Positions 32,429-41,094 of a stretch of 41,094 nt of DNA are shown here, piece after piece. The first letter of the stretch is position 1; every line of letters begins with the position of its first letter. The notes below the pieces were generated by a model. It saw only the letters and a program-made list of their open reading frames with translations. It searched no databases and was not told the origin of the DNA. Origin of the DNA: Candidatus Hinthialibacteria bacterium OLB16 (GTDB taxonomy: Bacteria; Hinthialibacterota; Hinthialibacteria; OLB16); assembly GCA_001567115.1 (NCBI GenBank), contig LMZT01000094.1, positions 1-41,094 on the forward strand, read 5' to 3'. Made by a program: the position numbers and the translations under genes.

Positions 32429-33600
32429 TACTTCGATTCCTCCTGGCTGTTTTTATCTTTATCGGGAGGGCTGGTGCCGAAGAGTTGACACTTCCCGCTG
32501 CAATCGAGTGGCTTCATCAACAGGCGATCCGTTGCGCACGAGGTTCAATCATCAAGGCCCATGAGGGCACCAGTCTGTTCACTCCCGATGGATCCGCCCA
32601 TTATCAGGCCCTCTGGACCCGTGATTTTTTCTACCTCCTTGAAGGCTGCCCTGAGGGGTTGTCCGAGGAGGAAGCCCGGACCTGTTTCCGGTATCTGCTC
32701 AAAGGGCAGAGAGAAGATGGAGCCATGCCGGACCGTGTTCAGGCGGATGGGCTGGCGGTATATATCCCGGGGCCTGTCGGGGCCGGCATTGGTCCATTGC
32801 CCGCTCTCGATAATCCTGCCTTCATGGTCAAGATCATGGATCTCCTGCTGCCCCCGGGATCCTCTGAGGAGCTCTATCTTCAATCGCGCGAAGCGCTGGC
32901 CCGTGGGCTTGAGTTTCCCAAGACAAGCCCTTCAGGGCTGCTCTGGGTCGATCCCGGCGATCCTCATTCTTCGTATGGTTTCTTTGATACGATCTTTTTA
33001 ACTGGAGAAGTATTCTTTGCCTCGGTGTTGCAGTGGGAGGCATATAAAATCCTCGCAAAATTCGAAACCCGGATCGGCAAGGAAGAAAATGCCCGTGCTT
33101 TCCAGATGAAAGCCGATCAGCTCTTTCAGGCTCTGCAGAAGTTCTGGGATCCTTCGTCCGGCATGTTTCGAGCGGCCTCTCAGGATTGCAATCAGATCGA
33201 TATCTGGGGATCAGCCTATTCGGTCTATTCCGGCCTGGCCAATACCGATCAGGCCCGCAGGATTGCAGAATACCTCATAAAGAATCATTCACATCTGATG
33301 CAGAGGGGGCAATTGCGCCACTGCGCACCGGGTGAGTACTGGCAAAGATCACTGACCCCAAGAAATCAATATCAGAATGGCGGCTACTGGGCGACACCAT
33401 TTGGATGGTGGTTTGCTGCTGTTCACCCACTGGATAAGAACCTGGCGGAAAAAACTTTTCTTGAACTGGTTCAGGATTTTCGAACACATGGAATCCATGA
33501 GTGGATTCTCGAAGAAAAATCAGCGGTGCCGGATTATGTTGCGAGCGCCTGCCAGCCATTGGTTGGCTTGCGCAGATGTGGATACCCACTCCCCCGTTGA
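32425..33600 (+). CDS. Secreted (alpha/alpha)6 glycosidase-like protein
   Basis: 391 residues, TTG start at 32425 overlapping the previous stop as TTGA. Signal peptide MILRFLLAVFIFIGRAGA. The mature protein is a six-hairpin (alpha/alpha)6 toroid. It has aromatic and acidic loops typical of sugar-binding clefts: YQALWTRDFFYLLEG, GQREDGAMPDRVQ, PHSSYGFFDTIFLTGE, WDPSSGMFRAAS, IDIWGSAYSVYSGL and NGGYWATPFGWWFAA. The WTRD and DIWGSAY segments recall glucoamylase or GH63-like enzymes, but I cannot name the family. It probably trims oligosaccharides outside the cytoplasm. Confidence 0.8.
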   Translation: MILRFLLAVFIFIGRAGAEELTLPAAIEWLHQQAIRCARGSIIKAHEGTSLFTPDGSAHYQALWTRDFFYLLEGCPEGLSEEEARTCFRYLLKGQREDGAMPDRVQADGLAVYIPGPVGAGIGPLPALDNPAFMVKIMDLLLPPGSSEELYLQSREALARGLEFPKTSPSGLLWVDPGDPHSSYGFFDTIFLTGEVFFASVLQWEAYKILAKFETRIGKEENARAFQMKADQLFQALQKFWDPSSGMFRAASQDCNQIDIWGSAYSVYSGLANTDQARRIAEYLIKNHSHLMQRGQLRHCAPGEYWQRSLTPRNQYQNGGYWATPFGWWFAAVHPLDKNLAEKTFLELVQDFRTHGIHEWILEEKSAVPDYVASACQPLVGLRRCGYPLPR

Positions 33601-33614
33601 CAGAAACAGGAAGA

Positions 33615-34133
33615 ATGAACTCTGTGGAGACAAGCCTCGGTTCACAGCCTTCCGGAATCAGGATTTCGAAAAATTCCGGGGCTGGTTCTTTCTGGCTGGC
33701 AGAAATCCTTGCGAACCGTTCCCTTTCCATCATCTGCCTGGTTCTTCTCGGTCTGCTTTTTATTCTCCCTGTTGGCCGGATCCCAGTACGATTCTGCCTG
33801 GTTCATCTGATGACCGGCCTGGATTGTCCGGGGTGCGGGATGACTCGCGCCGTGTCATTGATCTGCAAAGGGGATCCGGCAGGTGGATTCTACCTGCACC
33901 CCTTCGCCCCGCTTGTATGCATTTTTCTGATTGCCCAGTCGTCGATGCTTTTTCTATCCACAAGGATTAAGGCAGCCCTTTTCAGCAAAGTCGAAAAAAA
34001 TCGAAGCCCCCTGACAGGGGCTGCCTGGCTGTCCGGCTTCCTGTTTTTCTTTTATGGAGCCGCACGGGCAATGTTCCAGGCGATCGATCAAGGCCATGTG
34101 GCCTTCCCGTGGATCGTTTCATTTCTCCACTAA
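33615..34133 (+). CDS. DUF2752 membrane protein
   Basis: 172 residues. The DUF2752 signature GLDCPGCGMTRAVSLICKGD followed by a short Gly/His segment lies between hydrophobic helices (SIICLVLLGLLFILPV; PLVCIFLIAQSSMLFL; GFLFFFYGAARAM). The paired cysteines in CPGCGMTR are invariant in the family, whose function is unknown. The ATG at 33615 has AGGAAG just upstream. It follows the glycosidase-like gene by 14 bp. Confidence 0.85.
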   Translation: MNSVETSLGSQPSGIRISKNSGAGSFWLAEILANRSLSIICLVLLGLLFILPVGRIPVRFCLVHLMTGLDCPGCGMTRAVSLICKGDPAGGFYLHPFAPLVCIFLIAQSSMLFLSTRIKAALFSKVEKNRSPLTGAAWLSGFLFFFYGAARAMFQAIDQGHVAFPWIVSFLH

Positions 34134-34206
34134 GCCGGTTGTCTTCCCGAACAGAGCGCACACAATTAGGATAAGTTCCTCAGCATGAAATCAAGGATGA
34201 GGTTGG

Positions 34207-34977
34207 ATGAATCTACTACAGGCAGAAAATGTCTCTAAAACATACAAAGGGAAAAAAGTGGTCAATGAGGTCTCGGTGGAGGTTCGCCCCGGTGAGATTG
34301 TTGGCCTGCTTGGACCTAATGGGGCAGGGAAAACCACAACATTTCGCATGATTGTCGGCCTGGTGCGTCCAGACACCGGGCGGATTCATATCGATGGCAA
34401 AGATATTACACGCTGGCCGATGTATAAGCGCTGCCGATCCGGGCTGGGTTATCTCTCTCAGGAGCCATCCATTTTCCGTGGATTGACAGTTCGCCAGAAT
34501 GTCCGAGCAGTCCTGCAGGTGTGCGGCATCCGTGGATACTATGCCGCCCAGCGCACAACCGATCTGCTGGAACAGCTCGGCATCGAGCATCTCGCCGACC
34601 AGCTCGCATACAGCCTCTCAGGGGGTGAGAAGCGGCGGCTGGAAATGGCACGAGCCATGGCCAGTGAACCTTCTTTCATTCTTCTGGATGAACCATTCGC
34701 CGGGGTGGATCCCATTGCAGTCGAGGATATCCAGGCGCGCATCAAGGAATTGCGCGACCGGGTGGGCATCGGAATCCTGGTGACAGACCACACAGTCCGT
34801 GAAACTCTCGCTGTCACCGATCGAGCCTACATTATCAGTGGAGGAAAGATCGGCGCTTCTGGTTCTCCTGAGGTCCTGATCAACAATGAATGGGTGCGCC
34901 AGATTTACCTTGGCGAAAAGTTTTATATGAACCTGCCCTCTCAGCAGGGAGAAGGACCGGGGCACAATGGGCAATAA
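34207..34977 (+). CDS. lptB: LPS export ABC transporter ATPase
   Basis: 256 residues, single ABC ATPase. Walker A GPNGAGKT (36-43), Q-loop LSQEPSIFRGLTV, signature LSGGEKRR (137-144), Walker B LLDEPFAGVDP with Asp161-Glu162, and the His switch VTDHTVRETL. The LSQEPSIF and GIGILVTDH stretches are specific to LptB. It powers extraction of lipopolysaccharide from the inner membrane with LptFG and LptC, which implies an LPS-bearing outer membrane. lptA and lptC are not adjacent. AGGATGAGG upstream gives the ribosome site. Its end overlaps the next gene by 11 nt. Confidence 0.95.
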   Translation: MNLLQAENVSKTYKGKKVVNEVSVEVRPGEIVGLLGPNGAGKTTTFRMIVGLVRPDTGRIHIDGKDITRWPMYKRCRSGLGYLSQEPSIFRGLTVRQNVRAVLQVCGIRGYYAAQRTTDLLEQLGIEHLADQLAYSLSGGEKRRLEMARAMASEPSFILLDEPFAGVDPIAVEDIQARIKELRDRVGIGILVTDHTVRETLAVTDRAYIISGGKIGASGSPEVLINNEWVRQIYLGEKFYMNLPSQQGEGPGHNGQ

Positions 34978-36820
34978 TCATTTCTTTCTGAAATTTTCCC
35001 CATTGAACCATCAGGGGATATTCCTGTGGTTCGTGGGACTCAACCAGTGCCGATTCACCATTTCAGTCCTTGTCTGGGCTGCACTATGCTATTCAGGATT
35101 ACCGATTCATGGAGCCGATATGCCACTCGAAATTCAGGTCTATGCAACTGCCCACCAGGTGGATGAATACCTCTCAACCCCTGAGGGCCGCTCCAAAGTG
35201 CTGGAACAGATGAAGGTTTATCATGCCGGCAAACTCTATCTGGAAGCGGTGCGTTCCGGACATAAACCCTCTGCTGAAACCATGCGCCAGAGCCGAGATT
35301 TTTTCAGATCTCATGGGATGCAGGTCTCCGTGGGAGTGGCAACAGTCCCTGGTGGCGATTTTGGCATACCCAGCACAAACTCCCGCTATTCAATCAACTA
35401 TCAAGCTGAGGAAACCCGCAAGGATCTTGAGGAGCTGTTTTCATTCTGTGCGGCTGAGTTCGAGGAAATCATGGTGGATGATTTTCTGATGACAGATGAT
35501 GAAAGCGATATGTCCCTTAATGCCCGAGGCAGCCGCTCCTGGCCGGAATATCGTCTGCAATTGATGACCGATGTTGCACGAGACCACATGATTGCACCAG
35601 CCAGGGCGAAACGCAGTGATGTCTCCGTTATCATCAAATATCCCCAGTGGTATGACCGGTTTCATGTCTTTGGATACAATGTTGAAACCGGACCCCAGCT
35701 GTTCGATCAGGTGTGGGTTGGCACTGAAACCCGGGATCCGGAAACCGAACGATTTGGCTATGTGCAGCCCACCGAAGGATTTATCAATTATTCCTGGCTG
35801 CAGTCATTATCTGGAAATAAAATTGGCGGCGCCTGGTTTGATCACCTCGACTGTCCCGAAACCATTTTCCTGATGCAGGCTTACCAGAGTGTCCTGGCGG
35901 GAGCACGAAAACTGACCCTTTTCAACCTCGGGGACCTCATGGAGAACAATCCGGTCGCAGCTCTTTTCCTGTCGAGATTTGAACGTGTGACCGCACTGGC
36001 AGAAGCCCTCGGCCAGGCTCTTCCCCAGGGCTGGGTGGCTTTAAAACCGCCACACAGTGAACCGGGTTATGACCTGTACCTTTTCGATTATCTCACTATG
36101 CTTGGCTTCCCATTGCGGATGAGCGGCACGATTCCATCTGCTCCAGAGGTTCTGATCCTTTCCACCCACTCCGCTCAAAGCGGAGAGCTCAGGGACCGGC
36201 TGATGGATGGCAGCCTTAAAGGCTGCAAGTTCCTTCTGACACCCGGATTTCTCTCAAAGATCGAAGATGCAGAAATAAAAAAAGCCTTTGGTTTGAATCC
36301 AGCTGCCTGCCGGTCCCTCGAGGTCATCGAGGCCGGACAAATTGTGGTGAATGGAAAACAGGTGGCCCTTTCAGAACCGAGTCCATTTTTTGACCTGCCC
36401 GTTGTGGCCTCGGCGACACAGTCGGCATACTTCAGCCACGAGGGGCGGAAGATACCCATCGTGCAGCATCTGAAGGCTCCGGCTGGAGATGTCTATATTC
36501 TTAACATCCATACCTTTGGAGAAGATCTGTTCGGGCCGGATAAAGAGTTATTCCTTGCCCCCACCAAACTTCAGATTCCTCACTGGCCGCAGGAACTGGC
36601 CGACCTGATCCGCAGTACGCTCGGAACTGGACCGGAAAGGAACCTCACCGCCAAACCTCCATTTGGATTGTATCTGTATTCCGGACAACGGGGTGTTGTT
36701 ACCAACTTCACGGACAAGCCCCTGCAGGTCAGTCTTCCCGGTCCTCATGGGGATACGCAACAAGTCACAGTTCCGGGATGGGAGTATGCGCTGGTCAACT
36801 TCGAGAGGAATAAACCATGA
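34967..36820 (+). CDS. Secreted TIM-barrel glycosidase-like protein of unknown family
   Basis: 617 residues with a long N-terminal export signal whose hydrophobic core is FTISVLVWAALCYSGLPIHG. The following barrel has acidic strand ends typical of glycosidases: EEIMVDDFLMTDDES near 170, VIIKYPQWYD, and GGAWFDHLDCPETIF near 290. Residues 350-450 contain an amidotransferase-like alpha/beta region (PEVLILSTHSAQSGELRDRL; GCKFLLTPGFLSK), and the end is beta-rich. No known GH family is recognised. It is translationally locked between lptB (11-nt overlap) and purD (ATGA overlap), an odd location for a secreted enzyme. Confidence 0.75.
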   Translation: MGNNHFFLKFSPLNHQGIFLWFVGLNQCRFTISVLVWAALCYSGLPIHGADMPLEIQVYATAHQVDEYLSTPEGRSKVLEQMKVYHAGKLYLEAVRSGHKPSAETMRQSRDFFRSHGMQVSVGVATVPGGDFGIPSTNSRYSINYQAEETRKDLEELFSFCAAEFEEIMVDDFLMTDDESDMSLNARGSRSWPEYRLQLMTDVARDHMIAPARAKRSDVSVIIKYPQWYDRFHVFGYNVETGPQLFDQVWVGTETRDPETERFGYVQPTEGFINYSWLQSLSGNKIGGAWFDHLDCPETIFLMQAYQSVLAGARKLTLFNLGDLMENNPVAALFLSRFERVTALAEALGQALPQGWVALKPPHSEPGYDLYLFDYLTMLGFPLRMSGTIPSAPEVLILSTHSAQSGELRDRLMDGSLKGCKFLLTPGFLSKIEDAEIKKAFGLNPAACRSLEVIEAGQIVVNGKQVALSEPSPFFDLPVVASATQSAYFSHEGRKIPIVQHLKAPAGDVYILNIHTFGEDLFGPDKELFLAPTKLQIPHWPQELADLIRSTLGTGPERNLTAKPPFGLYLYSGQRGVVTNFTDKPLQVSLPGPHGDTQQVTVPGWEYALVNFERNKP

Positions 36821-38142
36821 AGGTGTTGATTGTGGGAAATGGAGGCAGGGAACATGCACTGGCCTGGAAACTGGCTCAGAGTCCAAAGGTTGGCCAGATC
36901 TTCATTGCCCCGGGGAATGGAGGAACCTGCCAGATTGGAGAGAATGTTCCGGTTTCATCTGATGACCTTGAGGGACTGGTTCAGTTTGCCCGGAAGCAGC
37001 AGGTCAACCTGACCATCGTGGGGCCTGAAGCCCCTCTTGTGGCGGGAATTGTTGATCTGTTCGAATCCCATGGGCTGCTGATTTTTGGTCCATCCCGACA
37101 GGCAGCGCAGCTGGAAGGTTCCAAACATTTTGCAAAAACTTTTATGAAAGAGAAGGGAATCCCCACTGCCCATTCGGAGTCATTCGGTTCTTTCGAAACG
37201 GCGGTGAGTTATATCAAAAAGCGTGGAACTCCGATCGTCATTAAAGCGGATGGGCTGGCAGCCGGGAAAGGTGTGACAGTTGCACAGGATCTGACAACCG
37301 CCACCCAGGCGCTGCGAGACTGCTTCGAGAATCGGGCTTTCGGGGATGCCGGCAGCACTGTGGTGATAGAGGATTTTCTAGAGGGAGAGGAGGTTTCCAT
37401 CCTGGCCATTTGCGATGGGCAGGATTATCTCATACTGCCCTCTTCCCAGGATCATAAAAGGCTGCTCGATCAGGACCGGGGGCCGAATACTGGAGGAATG
37501 GGAGCTTATTCACCAGCCCCTGTGGTGACCCCATCGCTTCTGGAAAAGGTTGAGAAGTTCATCATCCATCCAACTCTCGAGGGCATGACAGCCCAAGGCT
37601 CACCCTATAAAGGGGTTCTTTATGTCGGTTTGATCCTGACCCGAGAGGGACCCAAAGTCCTTGAATTCAACTGCCGCATGGGGGACCCTGAGACGCAGTG
37701 TGTTCTTCCATTGGTCGAGTTCGATCTTTTCGATCTCTTTTATTCCGCGGCACAGGGAAACCTGCTTCATAAAGGCATCTGCCCTCCATCGAAAAGAGCG
37801 GCTGCCTGTGTTGTGATGGCCTCGGGTGGTTATCCAGGCTCCATACAGAAGGGGATCGCAATAAGTGGCACAGAAAAAGTTCAGGATGAGGATGTTGTCA
37901 TCTTTCATGCCGGAACCGGAAGAGCCGAAAATGGGCAGCTGGTAACCACCGGCGGACGTGTTCTGGGAGTCACAGCCTGCGCAGAGAGCCTCTCCTCAGC
38001 CCTCGATAAAGCCTACCAGGCTGTTGGAGATATTGCCTTCGAAGGCGCACAGTATCGCAAGGATATTGGTTACCGGGCAATCAATCGCGTTTCTTCCGGA
38101 TCGATTCCAGAGAAGCCAGGCGGACTGAAAGCAAAGTCCTGA
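36817..38142 (+). CDS. purD: Phosphoribosylamine-glycine ligase
   Basis: 441 residues, ATP-grasp enzyme. N-terminal VLIVGNGGREHALAWKLAQS, ATP-binding IVIKADGLAAGKGVTVA, metal and substrate residues in LEFNCRMGDPETQC, and the C-terminal TGGRVLGVTA and GAQYRKDIGYRA are characteristic of GARS. It joins 5-phosphoribosylamine and glycine in purine synthesis. The last 18 or so residues go beyond the usual end and overlap the convergent GT2 gene by 62 bp. GAGAGGAA 6 nt upstream and the ATGA overlap fix the start. Other pur genes are not in the window. Confidence 0.97.
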   Translation: MKVLIVGNGGREHALAWKLAQSPKVGQIFIAPGNGGTCQIGENVPVSSDDLEGLVQFARKQQVNLTIVGPEAPLVAGIVDLFESHGLLIFGPSRQAAQLEGSKHFAKTFMKEKGIPTAHSESFGSFETAVSYIKKRGTPIVIKADGLAAGKGVTVAQDLTTATQALRDCFENRAFGDAGSTVVIEDFLEGEEVSILAICDGQDYLILPSSQDHKRLLDQDRGPNTGGMGAYSPAPVVTPSLLEKVEKFIIHPTLEGMTAQGSPYKGVLYVGLILTREGPKVLEFNCRMGDPETQCVLPLVEFDLFDLFYSAAQGNLLHKGICPPSKRAAACVVMASGGYPGSIQKGIAISGTEKVQDEDVVIFHAGTGRAENGQLVTTGGRVLGVTACAESLSSALDKAYQAVGDIAFEGAQYRKDIGYRAINRVSSGSIPEKPGGLKAKS

Positions 38143-38806
38143 CAGCCACAAAAAAATCCGGCCAGCCGATTTTTTTTCCTTCCCAGATGGTACGTGCCCG
38201 GAAACCAACTGAGACCTCCCTGATGCTGTATCCAAGCCGTAAAACCTTGGCGGTAACCTCCGGGCAGAATTCAAATCCTTCACAGGTCAGATCGAACTGG
38301 TCAAGGACTTCGCGGCGGAATGCCTTATAGGCTGTGGCCTCATCGGTGATTCGCGCCCAGAACAGCCAGGAGGCCGCCTTGGCCAGCAGCCAGTTGGCCA
38401 CTCGGTTCGGGATGGCCATTCTTTCCAGTTTCCCGAGAAACCTCGATCCATAACAGACCTTTGTCTCTCCATTGAGTATCGGTGCAATGACCTTTGGGAT
38501 ATCTTCGGGATCATATTCCAGGTCGGCATCCTGTATGATGATGATCTCACCGGCAGCGCTGGCCAGGCCGGTTCGAATCGCAAAGCCCTTGCCGCGGTTT
38601 CTCTCCTGAAAGATCACCTGTGTGTCTTCACGCTCCCTGAACTTTTCCAGAATCCCGCGTGTTCCATCACTGGAGAAATCATCGATGAGGATGATCTCTT
38701 TCGGGGTATAAGGAATTGCATAGACCCGTGAGAGCACTTCTTCGAGTTGAGGCTCTTCGTTATAAATTGGAATCAGGATCGAAAGCCTGGGGTGTTCCTC
38801 CATCAT
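38081..38806 (-). CDS. Glycosyltransferase family 2 (DPM1/GtrB-like)
   Basis: 241 residues. GT-A fold with LSILIPIYNEEPQLEEVL, ILIDDFSSDGT and the DxD-type motif IIIQDADLEYDPED. There are no large C-terminal membrane helices. The sequence resembles polyprenyl-phosphate sugar synthases, which transfer a sugar from an NDP-donor to a lipid carrier at the inner face of the membrane. Its ATG overlaps the stop of the GH116-type gene as ATGA, so the two are coupled. The 3' end overlaps purD on the other strand by 62 bp. Confidence 0.92.
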   Translation of the reverse strand: MMEEHPRLSILIPIYNEEPQLEEVLSRVYAIPYTPKEIILIDDFSSDGTRGILEKFREREDTQVIFQERNRGKGFAIRTGLASAAGEIIIIQDADLEYDPEDIPKVIAPILNGETKVCYGSRFLGKLERMAIPNRVANWLLAKAASWLFWARITDEATAYKAFRREVLDQFDLTCEGFEFCPEVTAKVLRLGYSIREVSVGFRARTIWEGKKIGWPDFFVAVRTLLSVRLASLESIRKKRD

Positions 38807-41094
38807 GTGGCCCAGCTGATTTCAACTGTCACTCTCTCCCCTGCAGTGAGTTTAAGTGAATCTTTCAAGGCGACAGACAAACGGCTTCCCTCTAGTCTTG
38901 TCTCGCTGGCCAGCTGATCTTTCCCACGGGTGACCTGGATGGTATTGATGGATTTCACCCCTGCAGGCAAATTCACTCCCAGCTCGGATAGATCGGCCTT
39001 GCCATAGGCGAGAAACAGGGATGCAATCTGGCGGTTCCCCTCGATTTTCTGTTCGAAGGCTCCCCATCCATCTGCCAGTGCCACAAAGGAAGCATGTTTC
39101 TCAGGCTGATGAACCGGATTGAATCCGAGCTTGCCCCGGGGGCCTTCATAATTAATCCCCTGTGCCGCCAACAGCAGTGAGTAGCTGCTCATGGCACGGG
39201 CATAATGATCTCCGCACTCGATTTCATTCCATGGGTTCCCGACTCCAGAAGGATGGGTTCCCTCACGCTTCTTGCCGTTTGACCGGCTGCGTGCACCACT
39301 GACGACATGGAGTCCCTGATCGACTTTGCCTTCAAACAACAGGTGCCCCGCCACCTGGTACTCAATGCCGGTCCAGACCTCATCACAATAGAGAATCGGG
39401 ATTTCCGGACGGCCCCCATTTGGCCAGGAGCAGTTCAGAAGCCCCGGGTCATCCGGGGCGGCATAGACACGTGGGAGTTGTTTATGGTCTCCCAGCTTGT
39501 CCAGCCAGTTGTATTTCAGAAGGTTGTCCAATGCAGTTTTGACTTGATCTTCCGGGAGCAGATACCCCAGGTTCAGGATGTGAGCCCACCACTGGCCGAC
39601 AATCTGGTCAGACAGGCAGCCGGCTCCATAATTTCGACCTTCCAGTTTGGTGAGATCACCGGGTTGAAAGAAAAACTCCCCATTCCAGCATTCCTTGACA
39701 ATCCTTTCACGGCCTTTCTCGAAGCGTTGGTGGCATTGTGCAGCGAGGTCCTCGTTGCCCATGTGCCTGGCCATTTCCTCCATGGCCCGGAGTGCAGCCA
39801 GGTACAAGGTTCCGATAAATGGATTGATTCCATAAACTGCATCGTCATAGGTGTTGAACTGGCGGTCCAGAATCACCCCATCGCCTTGAGGGTCATGATT
39901 ACGGAAGACAAAATCCATGGCCTTGCAGGCTGGCTGCCAGTACTTTCGGAGGAAACTGTCATCACTGCACTGCCGGTACTCACGGTAGAGCTTCAAAATG
40001 GTGCCCAGCTGGCCATCGAGGGCTTCACCGCTGCTTCGAGGTTCACTCAATGGCAAAGTCAGGCGGTGGTGGATCAGCCCATCTTCCATCAACTGGATGC
40101 CCAGTTCTTTGCTTCGAACCTCACGTTCCAGGCTGGGATAAAGGCAGGCCATAGTCTGGGCATAGTTATACACATGGGTGCAGTTCATCGGGCAGCATCC
40201 CCCGCTTACCACGACACCTTCCCAGCCGGCAAAAGTTCCATCCTCCAGCCACATGCTGGTCTGGCTTTTCAGAATCGATGCCTGCGATGAGACACAATCC
40301 AGCAGGCTCACCGGAAGGGTGGAACGATAGAACATGTCATGGAAGAGCAGGGTTCCCCCTTCCAGCTTCTCACGATTTCGTGCGAATTGTTCGAAGCTGT
40401 CGGCGGAGTTTTTGAACAGGGTGTTGTAACGGTTTCCGATACGATGGCTGGCAGCAAATACATTATGAATGTAGTGGTTCGGAAATGACCAGGAGATTGT
40501 GAAAGAAATTACTTTTTCTTCACCTGGCTCCAGCTGATAAGGCACACGAATCGCACCGGCGAAACTCTCACCGATCCGAGTGAGTGTGCTGCTGAAAACC
40601 TTCCGGGGAGAGCGCCCTCCAAGAAATTCAATAATATCTTCCTTCTGTGTCCAGACCGGCAAGGCCTCTCCATCCGTATTCAGACATCCCAGAGTCATAT
40701 CCCCAAAAAAGGTGATTCACTGGGCCAGCCACTGCGTGGTTCATAAGTGTTTCCGCTGAGGGCTGCTGCAATACCTCCCACGAAAGGCTCGATATCTCCA
40801 GGATGCACATTTTCCAGATCGGGATTCAGGAACAGCACTTTTCCTTTGCCGTAAGCCCCGATGACTCCCAGAGGTCTCGAATCCTCATTTCCTGGAATCA
40901 GGTCCGCTCCATCTTTGAGTACAAATTCATCAAAACTGCCTGTGGAGACATTGCGCAGTCTGCCGATGTGACAGGAACGGAACAGTGGGTGGGTGCAGGA
41001 AATATTTTCCGGCTTGCTCGGATCACACTGATAAGATTTGGCTTTGAATGGCAGAAGATCGAACAGGATCTGGGCTTCCTGCTGAGTAAATGAC
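38803..41094 (-). pseudogene. GH116/GBA2-like glycosidase, frameshifted and cut by the window edge
   Basis: The frame from 40698 to 38803 (631 residues) holds the later part of a GBA2_N-like beta-sandwich (EPGEEKVISFTISWSFPNH) and the DUF608/GH116 catalytic (alpha/alpha)6 domain (MWLEDGTFAGWEG, CTHVYNYAQTMACLYPSLE, CDEVWTGIEYQVAGHLLFEG), with candidate catalytic acids in these motifs. At A6 (40705-40710; T6 on the coding strand) the frame is lost. With one more base, it joins an upstream frame, open to the window edge, ending SGWPSES; the join then reads PFFGDMTLGCL, matching the family pattern around YGSMALATL. The upstream part resembles an amidotransferase-like fold (PLGVIGAYGKGKVLFLNPDLE). 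An alternative is two genes overlapping as ATGA, but the 40698 ATG has no proper ribosome site. Confidence 0.65.

Noticed and set aside
39307-40290. 327-codon plus-strand frame opposite the GH116-type gene
   Set aside because: Antisense shadow; the minus strand carries clear GH116 motifs.
1-41094. CRISPR array, prophage, toxin-antitoxin or restriction system
   Set aside because: No regularly spaced repeats, phage genes or defence motifs were seen on either strand.

Overview
The window is ordinary bacterial chromosome of roughly 50-55% G+C, judged by eye. A Gram-negative cell is indicated by LptB, a Tat-exported oxidoreductase, a lipoprotein and many signal peptides. The large number of uncharacterised secreted glycosidase-like proteins and a Gfo/Idh/MocA subfamily lacking the EKP motif recall uncultivated PVC- or Sumerlaeota/Hydrogenedentota-like lineages. 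That placement is inference; no rRNA or other decisive marker is present. I see no prophage, insertion sequence, CRISPR array or defence system.

Left part (1-11.8 kb): a tRNA-Pro(CGG); a coupled minus-strand pair (GT4 glycosyltransferase and SGNH hydrolase); then a rightward run that looks like an envelope or exopolysaccharide locus. The run holds a membrane-anchored SGNH protein, a BNR/sialidase-fold protein, a Tat-type Gfo/Idh/MocA oxidoreductase, a TolB-like propeller, a lipoprotein, an AlgI-type MBOAT acyltransferase, an AlgX/AlgJ-like SGNH protein and a divergent HisF. Two 125-bp direct repeats, about 90% identical, flank the anchored SGNH gene and may be paralogous leader elements.

Middle (11.8-20.3 kb): a leftward group nadB, rplI and trpB2, with a DUF488 gene downstream, all housekeeping or metabolic. 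Then an orphan soluble histidine kinase and a membrane-embedded spermidine-synthase-like protein.

Right part (20.3-41.1 kb): six large secreted or glycosidase-like proteins (20368, 24363, 27804, 32425, 34967, 38803) interspersed with housekeeping genes (nfu, glutathione peroxidase, lptB, purD, GT2, DUF2752). Several are tightly coupled through 4-11 nt overlaps. A 54-codon membrane-peptide gene at 27400-27564 shares a bidirectional terminator with its convergent neighbour.

Three genes (glutathione peroxidase, a coiled-coil protein and a GH116-type enzyme) each appear broken by a single-base indel in or next to a short homopolymer (T8, G3, A6). Sequencing or assembly error is the simplest explanation; slippage or real decay are alternatives. 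The most attractive leads are the repeat pair with its pairing-preserving hairpin, the multi-enzyme secreted glycan locus, and the GATase-like/GH116 junction at the right edge.
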